A DNA stretch of 64,000 bases from Yamadazyma tenuis (taxonomy: Eukaryota; Ascomycota; Pichiomycetes; Serinales; Debaryomycetaceae). The stretch spans positions 1,054,001 to 1,118,000 of the forward strand of contig NC_089461.1 of assembly GCF_029203305.1 (NCBI RefSeq), read 5' to 3'. Shown here one piece after another: positions 28,985-40,000 of the stretch. Each line of letters starts with the position of its first letter. Positions within the stretch are counted from its first letter, which is position 1. Under the pieces are notes generated by a model. That model was not told the DNA's origin. It ran no database searches and saw only the letters and a list, made by a program, of their open reading frames with translations. The position numbers were made by a program, and so were the translations under genes.

Positions 28985-31078
28985 ATGAGCACCAACTTCT
29001 GGCCGTTACGGGTGATCCACCGCCAGGAGAGCGACTCGGTGCCAGGATCGTCCCGGTGGATTGCCGGGATTCTACGAGATTGTGATCGAGAAGCCTTAGA
29101 TGATCTCAACCTGGTGAACCGCCAGTACGTGCTGGGATGCGAAGATATCGCAGATTTCATGAGTAAGGCATTGAGCGAGAATCAAGTCGACTCTTTGATT
29201 GAGTCCTTCGACCATCGGAATAGCATCATCTCCGAAAAGCTCTTGAAATCTCCCGTGAAACTCATCCAGTCCCTTGAACCTGTCAAACAGGAGACCCTCA
29301 ATTCGCTGCCGTTGAAGCCCTATAATGAAACCACGTTGATACGCAGTGAGATCCGTCCTCAATCTAGTCACCAAAGTGACCAAATCATCATTGCATCCTC
29401 AAGTCCTACTCGATCTTCGGTCAATCGTGTCAGTCTAATATTCTCTCGTCAGTCACAAATCACCGCTCCCACAACCACCATTTCTATTCCTGCTAAAGAC
29501 AGAGCCCTGTTGTTGGTACTGGATGACAAGAATCTGAACCCGGGGCTGGATGACTCGTTGCATCGCATCCAGATGTCTATCAGACGAAAAACCGATGCAA
29601 ATGCAGAAAAACCTCCCAATGTGGCACTCCACTCGAGCTCGATGTTGAAGACCCCAAACCCTCGTCTTCCTGTGAAAACCCCTATCAAAACCCCTGCGTT
29701 TGTGCCGTTGCCCAAAAGGGAGCCGTTAAATATTGAGTCTTCGGCATCAAAGGTCAACAGGAAGTCAATTGCGACGCTATCCAGAGAAAAGCGGCAACCA
29801 GTAAGCAAGCCCAATTCCAATTCGGTTTCGGCAGTTAATTTTGCTTCAAAAAGTGTTGACAATGTGTCACCTATGAGGAGAAAGAGGTTTCCGTCTTTTG
29901 TTGAAATGGCACCAACAACAACTTCTCCTGTTACTAAAAAGGCGGACAAGAGAAGAAATTTATTTGAGTCAGAAATGGGTCTTTTGAATATCATGCCAAA
30001 CTCTCCGAAGTTGCACATACGAGATACAGCTGAAGCTAAACATCCTTTGGTGAACAACACTCCTAGTATAGGATTGAGTAAACCACAGGTTTCGGTGTCT
30101 CCGTACAGAGTTTCTGCTACACCGGATGCTGATGTTCATCGATCAAAAGTTGACTTGCTTAAGATCCTGGGTGCTCCCAAGCTTTCGACACCAGCTGCCT
30201 TAAGAACTCCCTTCAATCCTGAAATGTCAACCACAAATTCCTCTACTCCATCTCCCACCAAACTTGAAGGAAGTATCGCGAAGCCCACAGGTGGTGCTGT
30301 TGATGTTTCTGGCTCTGCCAAGGCTCAACATCCGCGATTCATGAGTCCCACTGGTGCTAGTATTGCTAAATCTATCAAAACTTCCAAAGCTACCGATCCA
30401 AGAAAGAGTAAATTCATGACTACCACTTTGGGACCCAATACGAGGCTATCGAGGCATACGCCAAAATCAAAGCAATCTCCTGTCAAACAGCTGATCATAC
30501 CAGAAGTCCCAAAACTTTCAGAGAATCCAAAGATGTCTCTCGACTCCCGAAGGATCCCCCTTTTACAGAAGAAGTCTTTGGTGTTGCCACGGTCTGATAT
30601 GACTTCGAAGACTAAGCAAAAGCTCGTTATCAGCATGAAGCACGGGAAAACAGCTCCACATTCGAATAGGCCTTCTTCCCTATCGGCTCGAGCATCGTCC
30701 ACATCAACTGCTTTGAAACACCGGGTAGATACTGCACCAGTTTTGACCACTATCCAGAAGAGAAGGCAATTGCGAGGTAATGCAGTTGCTCTTCCAGACG
30801 CGGCTAGACCCCAGATCATACGATCCAAAGAGTCTGACATGGAAAAGGCACCAGCAGTGTCTCCTAAACTTCCAGATAAGCTAAAAGCGATCCACCATGA
30901 TCCTTCAAGTCCTGTGCTTCCACATATTGGAAGTGATGATAGCTCTGGCCTCGTATTGAAACCATGGGCTGAGATGCCAGTGTTACGGGGATTGGTGAAA
31001 GACAGCAAAGAAATGAACCCATACGATATATTTGGGAGTTTGCAACCCTTCAATGCTGATGATGTCTTTCAAAAATGA
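28985..31078 (+). CDS. SLI15: INCENP homologue of the chromosomal passenger complex
   Basis: Sli15 tethers and activates the Aurora kinase Ipl1 at centromeres and the spindle. The evidence is the C-terminal IN-box, with LKPWAEMPVLRGLV followed by MNPYDIFGSLQPF and DDVF at about residues 655-695. It keeps the Trp, Pro, DIFG and terminal Phe pattern of the family. The long middle is basic, rich in Ser/Thr-Pro and unstructured, as expected for the microtubule-binding part. The length is 697 aa, against 698 in S. cerevisiae. The first in-frame ATG is at 28985. The N-terminus, meant to bind survivin and borealin homologues, is poorly conserved. Confidence 0.85.
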   Translation: MSTNFWPLRVIHRQESDSVPGSSRWIAGILRDCDREALDDLNLVNRQYVLGCEDIADFMSKALSENQVDSLIESFDHRNSIISEKLLKSPVKLIQSLEPVKQETLNSLPLKPYNETTLIRSEIRPQSSHQSDQIIIASSSPTRSSVNRVSLIFSRQSQITAPTTTISIPAKDRALLLVLDDKNLNPGLDDSLHRIQMSIRRKTDANAEKPPNVALHSSSMLKTPNPRLPVKTPIKTPAFVPLPKREPLNIESSASKVNRKSIATLSREKRQPVSKPNSNSVSAVNFASKSVDNVSPMRRKRFPSFVEMAPTTTSPVTKKADKRRNLFESEMGLLNIMPNSPKLHIRDTAEAKHPLVNNTPSIGLSKPQVSVSPYRVSATPDADVHRSKVDLLKILGAPKLSTPAALRTPFNPEMSTTNSSTPSPTKLEGSIAKPTGGAVDVSGSAKAQHPRFMSPTGASIAKSIKTSKATDPRKSKFMTTTLGPNTRLSRHTPKSKQSPVKQLIIPEVPKLSENPKMSLDSRRIPLLQKKSLVLPRSDMTSKTKQKLVISMKHGKTAPHSNRPSSLSARASSTSTALKHRVDTAPVLTTIQKRRQLRGNAVALPDAARPQIIRSKESDMEKAPAVSPKLPDKLKAIHHDPSSPVLPHIGSDDSSGLVLKPWAEMPVLRGLVKDSKEMNPYDIFGSLQPFNADDVFQK

Positions 31079-31125
31079 GGTAGACCGAATGAAGTGTATA
31101 TTATGTACTATAATGAATGTCTAAT

Positions 31126-32274
31126 TTACAATGCTCTTTTAGCAAGAACGGCTTCCTTATTCCATTTGGATAACCAGTCAGCCGATTCTTGCTTTGGAAC
31201 TGTATACATCCTCAAGGCGTTGTCAAACAATGGAATCTTGGGGCTTTCTTTCATCAATGCTTCGTTAAGGGCAACATTTTTGCCCACTTTGATCAAACCT
31301 CCTGCTTCGGTTTCCAAGAAACACTGCATGTTTTTGACAGAAAAGTTCTTGTGTTTGGGGTCCTCAAAGAAGGAAGCTGGCCTTTCCAAAACCGTTGTTA
31401 AAAGTTCATTTGGTGTAGTAAGCTCGCCAATTTCTTGAACAAAATCAAACTCATCAGTAGTAGGATACAACACCATGGCTGGGAAAACAAGCTGTGACTC
31501 GTAATCTGCGGGGTCTTCCAAGCGTATGGTTGCTTGTTCCAAGAGCTCTGCCGGTCTTCTGGACTTGATCACCATCATATGTCTTAGCTTCATGGCATGC
31601 ATGAGGATAGTATGCTTCATTTCTTTCTCCTTTTCTTCCCGTTCTTTTCTCTCCTTGGTAGCCTGGATCTGTTTTTGCTTCGCTACTACTTTTTCCAACA
31701 CCTCTTTCATGGGTCTGTTTTCGGAATCAATAGTCAATCCATATTCCAACACTTGTTTTGCCTCATCGAGTCTAGCAACTGCAAACAATGCTCTACCGGA
31801 CCGGTAACAAGCCTTGACATTCTTCTCATCTGCAAGAAGCACCTTCTTACAGTCTTCAATACATCTTCTGTAGTTCTTCAACTCCAAGTTGCAGGCAGCT
31901 CTATTCAAGTAAAGGGCCTGATTTATGTCTTTGCGATCACATTCAACGTCCAATCCCTTGGTATAGAACTCCACAGCAGTCTTGTAGTTCTTAGCCTTGT
32001 AATGGTCATTTCCTTGGTTCTTGAAGTTTTCTGCGATCTCATGGGGCTCTCCTTCGTATGCTAGACTTCTGAGGGCTTCCAAATTAACGTTATCTCCACC
32101 ATCACCATCGGTTTCATCCAATGTGGTCATGAAGAACGGTAACCGATTTAACTCTTCCATCACTTCACCGGGGCTCTTCTCGGCATATTCTGTGAGCTGT
32201 GGAGGTAATGCAGGCTCACCAGGCTTGGGTATATATCTTCTTTTGTCCCATTCACTCTGATACTCTTCTGTCAT
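31126..32274 (-). CDS. CNS1: Hsp90 co-chaperone with TPR domain
   Basis: An essential Hsp90/Hsp70 co-chaperone. The TPR region at about residues 80-195 reads ENFKNQGNDHYKAKNYKTAV, ALYLNRAACNLELKNYRRCI and NVKACYRSGRALF. The C-terminal wheel domain shows RLEDPADYESQLVFPAMVLY, DEFDFVQEIGELTT and IPLFDNALRMYTVPK, which line up with Saccharomyces Cns1. The 382-aa length matches. It converges with SLI15 across 47 bp, and its promoter lies against the end of BUL copy B. Confidence 0.93.
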   Translation of the reverse strand: MTEEYQSEWDKRRYIPKPGEPALPPQLTEYAEKSPGEVMEELNRLPFFMTTLDETDGDGGDNVNLEALRSLAYEGEPHEIAENFKNQGNDHYKAKNYKTAVEFYTKGLDVECDRKDINQALYLNRAACNLELKNYRRCIEDCKKVLLADEKNVKACYRSGRALFAVARLDEAKQVLEYGLTIDSENRPMKEVLEKVVAKQKQIQATKERKEREEKEKEMKHTILMHAMKLRHMMVIKSRRPAELLEQATIRLEDPADYESQLVFPAMVLYPTTDEFDFVQEIGELTTPNELLTTVLERPASFFEDPKHKNFSVKNMQCFLETEAGGLIKVGKNVALNEALMKESPKIPLFDNALRMYTVPKQESADWLSKWNKEAVLAKRAL

Positions 32275-32348
32275 CGTTAGTTGAAATTTTTTCTATCGTG
32301 GTCGCACAAAATTTGGGTGCAAAAATTATATTTACAGAATATTAAAGT

Positions 32349-34526
32349 CTATTGGGAATCGAATGGATGCTGAATAACAAGGGGCACTTTGAGAGATAGT
32401 GTCTCCCTGTTGACGTTTTTAAGGTTTATTTGGATCGCATAGTATCGTCCCATAAAACACGATTGGAAGTCAGGTATGAGCTTGAAGTCGGTCAGTTGGT
32501 ACTTCTTCATTACAGTATTGGCAATGTCAATTTTCACCTTGAACTCTTTAAAGAACCGTTTTTGTTGCTGTTGGTTCAGCGCAGTAAAAGTCTCATCCAG
32601 CCATGGAATGGAATTTAAAATTGTAGGCTGGTCATGTGAAAGCACCACAGGGTCCTTGATCTTCAACAGTACTGTATGTGTTTTTAAATTCGCTAGACAC
32701 TTGATGTCTTTTATCGTCTCTTCGTCAAGGCCAATGTCCTCTTTAGGCACAGTGTGGAGTATTTCAGAAAGCTCGCGGGCATACTTTTGAAACCTCTGAA
32801 TCACCAAATGGTCAAAGTCGTCACCTTCTTTGGAATTGTTTTCGTAGCACATATCTGGATGAACAATCACGGGAATCGGAAGCTTTCTTGATTTAATAGT
32901 CAAACAAACCAACTCAACAGATATCCCGTCAAATTTGGGGAGCTGTCCTTGGTCCTGAAAGCTGAAAGAAATCTTCAAGGGAATGATGACTTGTGTTTTA
33001 ATGCTAGGAGTCAACTCATGGATGTTGTGGTGAATTTTAGGCTCTACCTGATAGTCTTGTTTGGGTGTTGAAAGGGTAAGAAAACCAGCTAATTTGCTTG
33101 TGAATAGCGATTTCTTTACTTTGTATGCCATAAACACTTCATACATTGACCTTCGGGTAGGGGCATGGAAATTTTGATAGTACGAGTGTTTGAGTTTATT
33201 CATTTCTGCATTGGCCAGATGAACAGTACCAAGTTCTACTGAACTCATCTTGGAACCCAATGACTTGCATGTCTGAATAGCTTCTTCGATCTTGTCAACT
33301 TTGCCAGCAAAGGTCAAAATGGCTTCTTCGTTAATCATTTTCCTGTTCAACTGAAATAGAGGATGGTTATAAGGACGAATATGTACAAAGTTTTCCATCA
33401 GATTTACTATCACAAAATCATGACTATCACTTTGAAATCCCAAACACTTATAATCTTTGGCCCTACCGATTATCCTCGCACAGACACTGTAAGCAATATT
33501 TGAATCTGAGAAGGAGAAGTCTGTTACTGGCATCTTACGCTCAACATTTATACCTTCTTCATTGTTGTAAAGCTTCCTCTTCAAGTTACTAACAATTTCT
33601 TCCGTGGATAAACCTAATGATGGCGGTATTTGGAGGTGCTTCACGAATCCGTGGGAACAACCATGATCTAGTAGCTTTTCTGGTAACTTGAAAGCGAAAA
33701 ACTTCTTATATTTAGCTTTAGGGAGAAACACTTTGTGCTGATTCAACTGCAAATAAGTCCCGTCACTTGGGTCCACCTCATTCACCATTCGGTAATAAGG
33801 ATTGTGATTATCTGTTTTCAATCGATCAAGAGTAGCATCACTCCAAGACGCATTGAAGTCAAACATAACCAAAAACTTGTGTGAAAATGGTTTGGCTACC
33901 TCCCTAGAGTCTGAGCCGACGTTGATAACCCCTTCAAAGGTGACAGAGAACGTATCGAAAGGGATATTCAAGTCTGTCTCATTGGTTACGGTCACATACC
34001 CATAAAGGTAATGGCTTTGCTGTAATACTATGGATTCAGGTTTAATAGTCTTGGGCTTCACACCCACCTTTCCCACATTTTCCGTGAACTTGATCTCAAT
34101 CTTCAATTTCAGAGTTACCTTAATTCCAAGCTTGGGAAGACATCGCAACTTATCCGTATTTGCCAATAATGAGTCTTCCCATCTCGTATACACCGTGTTC
34201 GGATCAAGATATTGATTCAGAACAGTAGGCGACAGTACCGGTAAAAGGTCTTCGAAGTATCCACTCATGACTGATTCCTGTGGAGATAAAATGGACGGCG
34301 TGGAGGATGAGTTCAAATAGGTCGGTGGTTCAGCTCCAGAAGAATGTTCGTTCTCATTGTAGTCGCTGTCCAAGGGCCGAGAAATCGTCGATTGGTACAT
34401 CTGGTACGAAGGGAGGATGTTGATCAACAGGTCTGCATCTGTGTCTGTGTCATTATTGCTCTTGGGTCCGTCTTTTTCCCAGAATATGTTTTTAAGGAAA
34501 TATTGGTGGTCCTTTGCAGGATTCAT
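32349..34526 (-). CDS. BUL-family arrestin-type Rsp5 adaptor, copy B
   Basis: A 725-aa Bul1/Bul2-like protein. The N-terminal LPSYQMYQSTISRPLDS is followed by PPTY at residues 67-70. The body has GYVTVTNETD, FEGVINVGSD, FSHKFLVMFDFNASW and YKKFFAFKLPEKLLDHGC. The C-terminal part has LIPDFQSCFMGRYYAIQI, then LSLKVPLVI. It sits head to tail with copy C, 260 bp apart, and shares with it the ILPSYQM(Y/F)Q start. B and C may therefore be the younger pair. Cargo specificity cannot be read from sequence. Confidence 0.88.
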   Translation of the reverse strand: MNPAKDHQYFLKNIFWEKDGPKSNNDTDTDADLLINILPSYQMYQSTISRPLDSDYNENEHSSGAEPPTYLNSSSTPSILSPQESVMSGYFEDLLPVLSPTVLNQYLDPNTVYTRWEDSLLANTDKLRCLPKLGIKVTLKLKIEIKFTENVGKVGVKPKTIKPESIVLQQSHYLYGYVTVTNETDLNIPFDTFSVTFEGVINVGSDSREVAKPFSHKFLVMFDFNASWSDATLDRLKTDNHNPYYRMVNEVDPSDGTYLQLNQHKVFLPKAKYKKFFAFKLPEKLLDHGCSHGFVKHLQIPPSLGLSTEEIVSNLKRKLYNNEEGINVERKMPVTDFSFSDSNIAYSVCARIIGRAKDYKCLGFQSDSHDFVIVNLMENFVHIRPYNHPLFQLNRKMINEEAILTFAGKVDKIEEAIQTCKSLGSKMSSVELGTVHLANAEMNKLKHSYYQNFHAPTRRSMYEVFMAYKVKKSLFTSKLAGFLTLSTPKQDYQVEPKIHHNIHELTPSIKTQVIIPLKISFSFQDQGQLPKFDGISVELVCLTIKSRKLPIPVIVHPDMCYENNSKEGDDFDHLVIQRFQKYARELSEILHTVPKEDIGLDEETIKDIKCLANLKTHTVLLKIKDPVVLSHDQPTILNSIPWLDETFTALNQQQQKRFFKEFKVKIDIANTVMKKYQLTDFKLIPDFQSCFMGRYYAIQINLKNVNRETLSLKVPLVIQHPFDSQ

Positions 34527-34786
34527 TTGTGGTATTCTGGAAAGGTTCCGCGATTTGCTATGAGGTGGGACAAAGATGCAAAAAAAAAAATGGAAAGAGG
34601 ACTAAGAGCCTACGGAGGGAGGGTCTCGTTGTTCAATTTGAATGTGTTTGTGAAAAGTTTGCCAAAATATTTGGGGTAGTAAGTAGTTGAAGTATTACAT
34701 CCACATGGCTAGCGGTAATTTAACCGTACACGCCCTGGGAATTCTATAGTAAATTACCTACGTTGGTATACTCGTAAAGGGCGTAT

Positions 34787-36913
34787 CTATTTCATGACTT
34801 TTAAGGGAAGCTTCACTACAAGTGAATCTCCATACGTTAGCTTTATTGAAACCTTGATGTAGTGCAATCTGACCGAAAAACATGTTTGAGAGTCAGGCAC
34901 CAATGTCACTTGATCGAAAAACTTGGATCCCTTGGGTCCTCGAACTTTGCTGTTGCAGTTCTGCAAGTTCAAATGTAAGTTGAACGTCTTGGAAACAGAA
35001 TCATCTTCTGACGTCCAGGGAATTTTGTTTAAATCGCTTGTGCTTCCTTTGCCAGTGCCATCCTCATAAGTCAACGAATGTTCACGGAACACAAACGAGC
35101 TGAACTTGGACGACAACAGACCCAAGCACTTGACATCATGGAAGAGTTGTCTGTCAACTTGCATCGTTGAAGCTCCAACTTTCTCTATCAAGTCAGCAAT
35201 TTGTTTGGTATATTTGTGACAAGGTTTAGTGACTTCTTCCACAAAACACTCATTTTCAGTTTTTGCACCCAACATTCTGAGTTCATCTTTCCTTATAAAA
35301 ATGTCGTGAGTGAACTCTACAGGAATATGTTCCTTGGATGATCGTAGCGTTCCAACAATAAGCTCAACTGTTATCAGTTTGACAATTGGTTTTGATTTGG
35401 GAGAAGCCTGGTGGAGTTTGAGTTTCAATGGGACAGTGAGACTGACGTCTTTATCGTCAACTTCTTTCTTCCGAAACTTTGTTGGTGACACATATGCGAT
35501 TGAATAGACGGTTTTGGGACTCAGTAGTGAGATTATACTAGAATCCCTCAGTGAAAGCAACGTCTTTTTTTTGTAGGAAATGATGTTCTGGTAGACATTG
35601 TCAAAAAACTGGCACGAGTTTGGATCAACATACGCTTTCTTATTATCATCCCTTCCAACCTTGTAAAGCTGGCGGATTTTGGAGTCTGTAGATGACACAG
35701 GCGAAAGAGCCATTCCTGAAAACGCCTCCCTTGAGTTGAAAAGTCCCTTTCCTAAGTCGATCACATCGGTTACAGACTTAATAAAAGCGGTGTAGTACCG
35801 ACAAATTTCCTCTGTATCCTGAGCATACAATGGTGTTTCCAATGGCACTACTCGTATAGGCTGGATCGACTCACTGGCTATCACATACTGGTCTTTGGGT
35901 AAAGCAAGACCATAATCATGGGCCTTCCCAATGATTCTGCACTCAACACTGTAACTTATGGAAGTGTCTAGGAAGCACAAATCGTTGACCGCATCTGACT
36001 TCATGGACAACAAGGAAGACGGCCTCATGGAGTACTTGGGGAACCCGAGACTCGATGGGAGTAAGGTATGACTATTCAAGTTGTGGATCTCGCATATATC
36101 TTCCAAAAGCCTCTCTGGAACTTTGAACGAAAAGAACCGTTTATACTTCACGTGGGGTAGAAAATTCTTCTTGAGCCCAAGAGAGAGAATCGTGTTATCA
36201 TAAGGATCGGTTTCCCCTTCACACCAGTCATGAGGATCCCCATTATCGGTGGTCAATCTGTCAATATTGGCAAACGACCAGGATGCAAAGAGATCGGTCA
36301 TATTCAAAAACTTATGGACAACCTTGGGTTTCTGTGTATCTATAAGCCCGCCTTCGTTCTCCAACACCATGACCACTCCTTCGAAAACCACATACACCAT
36401 ATCAAATCCCAACGGTTCTTCCGAGTGGTTTTCTATTGTCACGTATCCATGAATGAAATCACCTTGTTTGAATTCCATTTCAGAAGGGTCAACCTCCTGG
36501 GGCTTGAACCCCTTCTGGCATACCCGGCTGGTGACATGGACCTTGATTTCCAAAGTTTTGGGGAGTTTACTATCAGTTTTACTCAAGTTCTTGAGGGTGT
36601 GAACATTAGCAAGAATTGTGTTTTCCCATATTTCAATCTGCTCATTTTCGGTCTGAGACGGCACGGGAAATGGGAACTCGGTCAATGATTCTGCTGATGT
36701 GTGGGAAAATGGGCTGTGGATTGCACTGAGTGATGTGGCACTGGAAATGGGGGTCCTTTCGTAGATGGGCGGTTCGCGCGAATAGTCCTCCTCCGAAGAA
36801 TCAAGCGGCTTGGAGATTGTCAGTTGGAACATTTGGTACGAAGGGAGGATGTTGTTGATGAGATCCTCCTCTTCGTCATCAATTGCAGCCTTGCTGTTTT
36901 TGCGAGTGCTCAT
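34787..36913 (-). CDS. BUL-family arrestin-type Rsp5 adaptor, copy C
   Basis: A 708-aa Bul1/Bul2-like protein. The N-terminus has ILPSYQMFQLTISKPLDSS and a PPIY motif at residues 48-51. The arrestin region has GYVTIENHSEEPLGFDMVYV, FEGVVMVLEN, VVHKFLNMTDLFASW and YKRFFSFKVPERLLEDIC. The end has LVPDSQTCFSVRLHYIKVSI and LVVKLPLKV. It is the most diverged of the three in the central linker, and it stops very near the last family block. The 103-bp spacer to VID21 upstream is short for a promoter, so its leader may reach into that gene's 3' end. Confidence 0.86.
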   Translation of the reverse strand: MSTRKNSKAAIDDEEEDLINNILPSYQMFQLTISKPLDSSEEDYSREPPIYERTPISSATSLSAIHSPFSHTSAESLTEFPFPVPSQTENEQIEIWENTILANVHTLKNLSKTDSKLPKTLEIKVHVTSRVCQKGFKPQEVDPSEMEFKQGDFIHGYVTIENHSEEPLGFDMVYVVFEGVVMVLENEGGLIDTQKPKVVHKFLNMTDLFASWSFANIDRLTTDNGDPHDWCEGETDPYDNTILSLGLKKNFLPHVKYKRFFSFKVPERLLEDICEIHNLNSHTLLPSSLGFPKYSMRPSSLLSMKSDAVNDLCFLDTSISYSVECRIIGKAHDYGLALPKDQYVIASESIQPIRVVPLETPLYAQDTEEICRYYTAFIKSVTDVIDLGKGLFNSREAFSGMALSPVSSTDSKIRQLYKVGRDDNKKAYVDPNSCQFFDNVYQNIISYKKKTLLSLRDSSIISLLSPKTVYSIAYVSPTKFRKKEVDDKDVSLTVPLKLKLHQASPKSKPIVKLITVELIVGTLRSSKEHIPVEFTHDIFIRKDELRMLGAKTENECFVEEVTKPCHKYTKQIADLIEKVGASTMQVDRQLFHDVKCLGLLSSKFSSFVFREHSLTYEDGTGKGSTSDLNKIPWTSEDDSVSKTFNLHLNLQNCNSKVRGPKGSKFFDQVTLVPDSQTCFSVRLHYIKVSIKLTYGDSLVVKLPLKVMK

Positions 36914-37016
36914 GTTGCAAACGAACTTTTAATTTAGTGGTTTTCTATTGTGTGAGTTCGCGATGATCTGCAGAACCGTTTGAGGGCTATATACGAGATG
37001 TATAGAAATATGTTCT

Positions 37017-40000
37017 TTACTTCAGCAGACTAGACCCGGAACGAGAAGCCGACAGGGAGCCGGAGCCTGATCCTGGGGTTGAGCTGGTGCCAGAATTGGC
37101 ACCGGGTGGGGGGTTTTGGCCCATCCGCTGTCTATATTGTTGTTGTTGCAACTGTTGTTTCTGCAAAAGCATGCGCTTACGCTGCTCATAATCGAGCTTC
37201 GAGGAATTCATATTATTTGCACTCGGGTTGGCCATCACCGGCGACCCGTTTAATCCAATCTGCTGAGCTAACTGCTGTTGCTGTTGCTGGGTCATTCTCA
37301 TTTGCTGCTGCTGCTGCTGTTGGGTTCTCGCAGCCTTCAACATTTGTAGCTGGCTGCGCTCTTGAGGAGTCAAGTTCGCTACCGGTTGGCCTTGAACGTT
37401 TCGTTGTTGCATCTGCTGGTTGGAAGCACCTTGTTGAAGCCTCTGTTGTTGCTGTTGCTGCTGTTGCTGCTGTTGCATTTTCTGCTGTTGCATTTTCTGC
37501 TGCTGCTGGATATTGGCCAAGTACGACGCGGCCAATTTTGCTACCTGATCACGGGGCAAGTTGGGGTTCTTCTGTTGAATAGAATTGATGATAGCAGATA
37601 CTTGTGCAGGAGCAAACTGGATTCGTTGCTTATTGTTGCCAGAAGGTTGTACTTGTTGGCCTGTACTTTTGGGCATATTGGCCATCTTATTGTTAACAGG
37701 AGGTGCACGAGCTCCCATCATAGGACTAGCAGAAGCAGCTTTGGTCAACTGTGCTTGCTGGGCTTGTGGTGAGGCGATTGCCTGGTTAAGGGCCATAACG
37801 TCGGGCCCAGGTGGCGATACTCCTTGTCCATTGGTACGTTGTTGAAATTGTTGGTTCTGCATCATCCTCCGCTGTTTCTGGATCTGGATCAACTTTTGCA
37901 ACTGTTCCGGGGTGTATGAAGTGCCATTGGGAGCCACCGGGATTTCTTCACCACCGGTAGCATTTCTATTCATCGCCTGAAGCATTTGGTTGGAGTTGGG
38001 CCGGTTATCCACGTTATTCGTAGGAGAAACTTCGGCACCAGGGGCTCCAGAATTAGGAGGAATGGCCCCAGGAGGTTGGGGTCTTCCTCCTATACCTTTC
38101 TGCTGTTTCTTCTGTTGAGCCACGGCTGCCATCATCCGATTACGGGTGGCTTGTTGGTTCAAATAGGCTTCTTGGATCGACTTATCTCTGTCGTGCTTCA
38201 ACTTCGAAAGCTCAGCCGGACTAGGAACCTTGTCATTTTTAGGGGTGGTAGCAACTTGTTGAGCAGCAAAGTCGGTGGCACGACGACTATTCATCTTAGC
38301 CATCTGGTTTTCTCTTTTTCTCATACACTTTCTCATGGCATCAAACATTGAAGCCCATCTCAACCGACGATGACCTCTTTGTATCGAGTCATTTCCAATT
38401 CCCAACGGAGAAATTCTCCTTTTGGTTGTGGACTGGGCTCTGTGGGCTTGTTCGAGCCATTGCTGCGCTTGGTACGAGTATGGACCTTTCATGTCACCAA
38501 ACTGAAACTTCTCGTTTAACTGTATGTACCTCTCAAAGCACTGCCATGGGGTTCGCCTTTCGATATTGGATTCATAACGTTTCATGCTTGCCACAGTCGA
38601 CAGAAGGTGTTCGGCAATCAAATCCCAATTAAAGCAGAATTCGGCCACATAATGAATCAAGTATTTATCATCTTGAGGAAGCCAGATAGTGGGAGACCGA
38701 TACTCAATGTTCTTGATCAATGGAGGCTTTGGAGGCTTCAAGTAATTGAACCTCCTGTGGCCTTGTGTACCGAATAAACCCTTTTGGTAGCCCGGTATTG
38801 CGTATGCCTTTGGCTCTATATGTTTTTCTTTAACCAAAATTTTGAAGAACCCGTCATCCTCCTCGAAAGGATACAAGAGTTTGGAAACGGGAATTATGTT
38901 ATCAGAGTCTGGTTTAAGGGCCTGTGAGCCGAGATTGGGTAACTCTTCTTCGTCAAATGCAGTGAATTTTGGAAGGTTTCTGATGATGGACAGCTCAATT
39001 TTTTGCATATCATTCAAATCAAGGTGCATTTTGAAAATACTTGATTTATCTTCCACCTTCGCCGGAATTGATATTTCATGCTTGTTAATCTCTTCAAGAG
39101 CATTGTCGCCTTCAGGTGGGATCTCGAGAAGTAATTTCACGTCAATAGCAGCAGCGTCAGGGGTTTCTGCCCTGATAGTAGGAACTGGATCAGGTTCTAC
39201 AGCAGTCTCTTCTTCCTCTTTCACCTCCCCGGTCTTTTCCAACTCTTCACCAAGATCTTCCTGTACATCGACTTCCATTTTTTTGTCTTCTTCGTAGGCA
39301 GTTTCTTCGACAGCGACTTGTTCTTGTTCTTCTTGTTCTGGTTTGTCCTCTATGAATTCAATGGGTTTCGTCTTTATACAAGAGGCTTCCTTTCCATAAG
39401 TCCAGTAATCCAGAACTGCCTGAGCAATGGATACACAACAAGCCTTTTTGTACTTGGTCTGCTCTTTAAAGTCAATAGCCATCCAATGGGCCTCTCTTAT
39501 CAAATGGTCCCAGTGAGCTTTCAATGGTTTCTTGTTCTTTCTCAACATAGGATCTTGGTATTTGAGAGGCTGCCGAAGCGACCACTTCCCCTGTCTCTTC
39601 AACTCCTCTATTCTCGAGTATAGCACGGCAATTTTTCCCTCCAATAGAGCCAGCTCAAAGCTGTCTGTTGTCAAGGTTTTGTGAGCTCCAGGTAAGAGTT
39701 TGATTAATGGTAAGGTTTGAGTCAAATAATACAACTCCGCCAACGAAGAAACATTGTGAGGAGTGGTGGGATAGTGCTGTGGTACGGCCAATATATTCAC
39801 ATCAGACAAGTCCTTAGAAAGGATTTGTGAGTTGGTATTCTTGATAGAGTCTTTGAAGTCAGCAATAAGTCGAGGTTTCTTGGCCTTCTTCGAGCTGTCA
39901 GGCTTCGAACTAGACACCTTTCGTTTGGCAGACTTGTTTGTATATAGACCTTCATTGATTAACTGAGAAGGATCTGATTCAATTGCTGATAAATCAAGTA

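Noticed and set aside
28888..29085. 65-aa plus-strand ORF overlapping the SLI15 start
   Set aside because: Could be an overlapping uORF, but no transcript start is known and no splice to SLI15 fits. Not counted as a gene.
30325..31053. 242-aa minus-strand ORF, with 29449-30060 nearby
   Set aside because: Antisense to SLI15, whose IN-box fixes the plus strand as coding.
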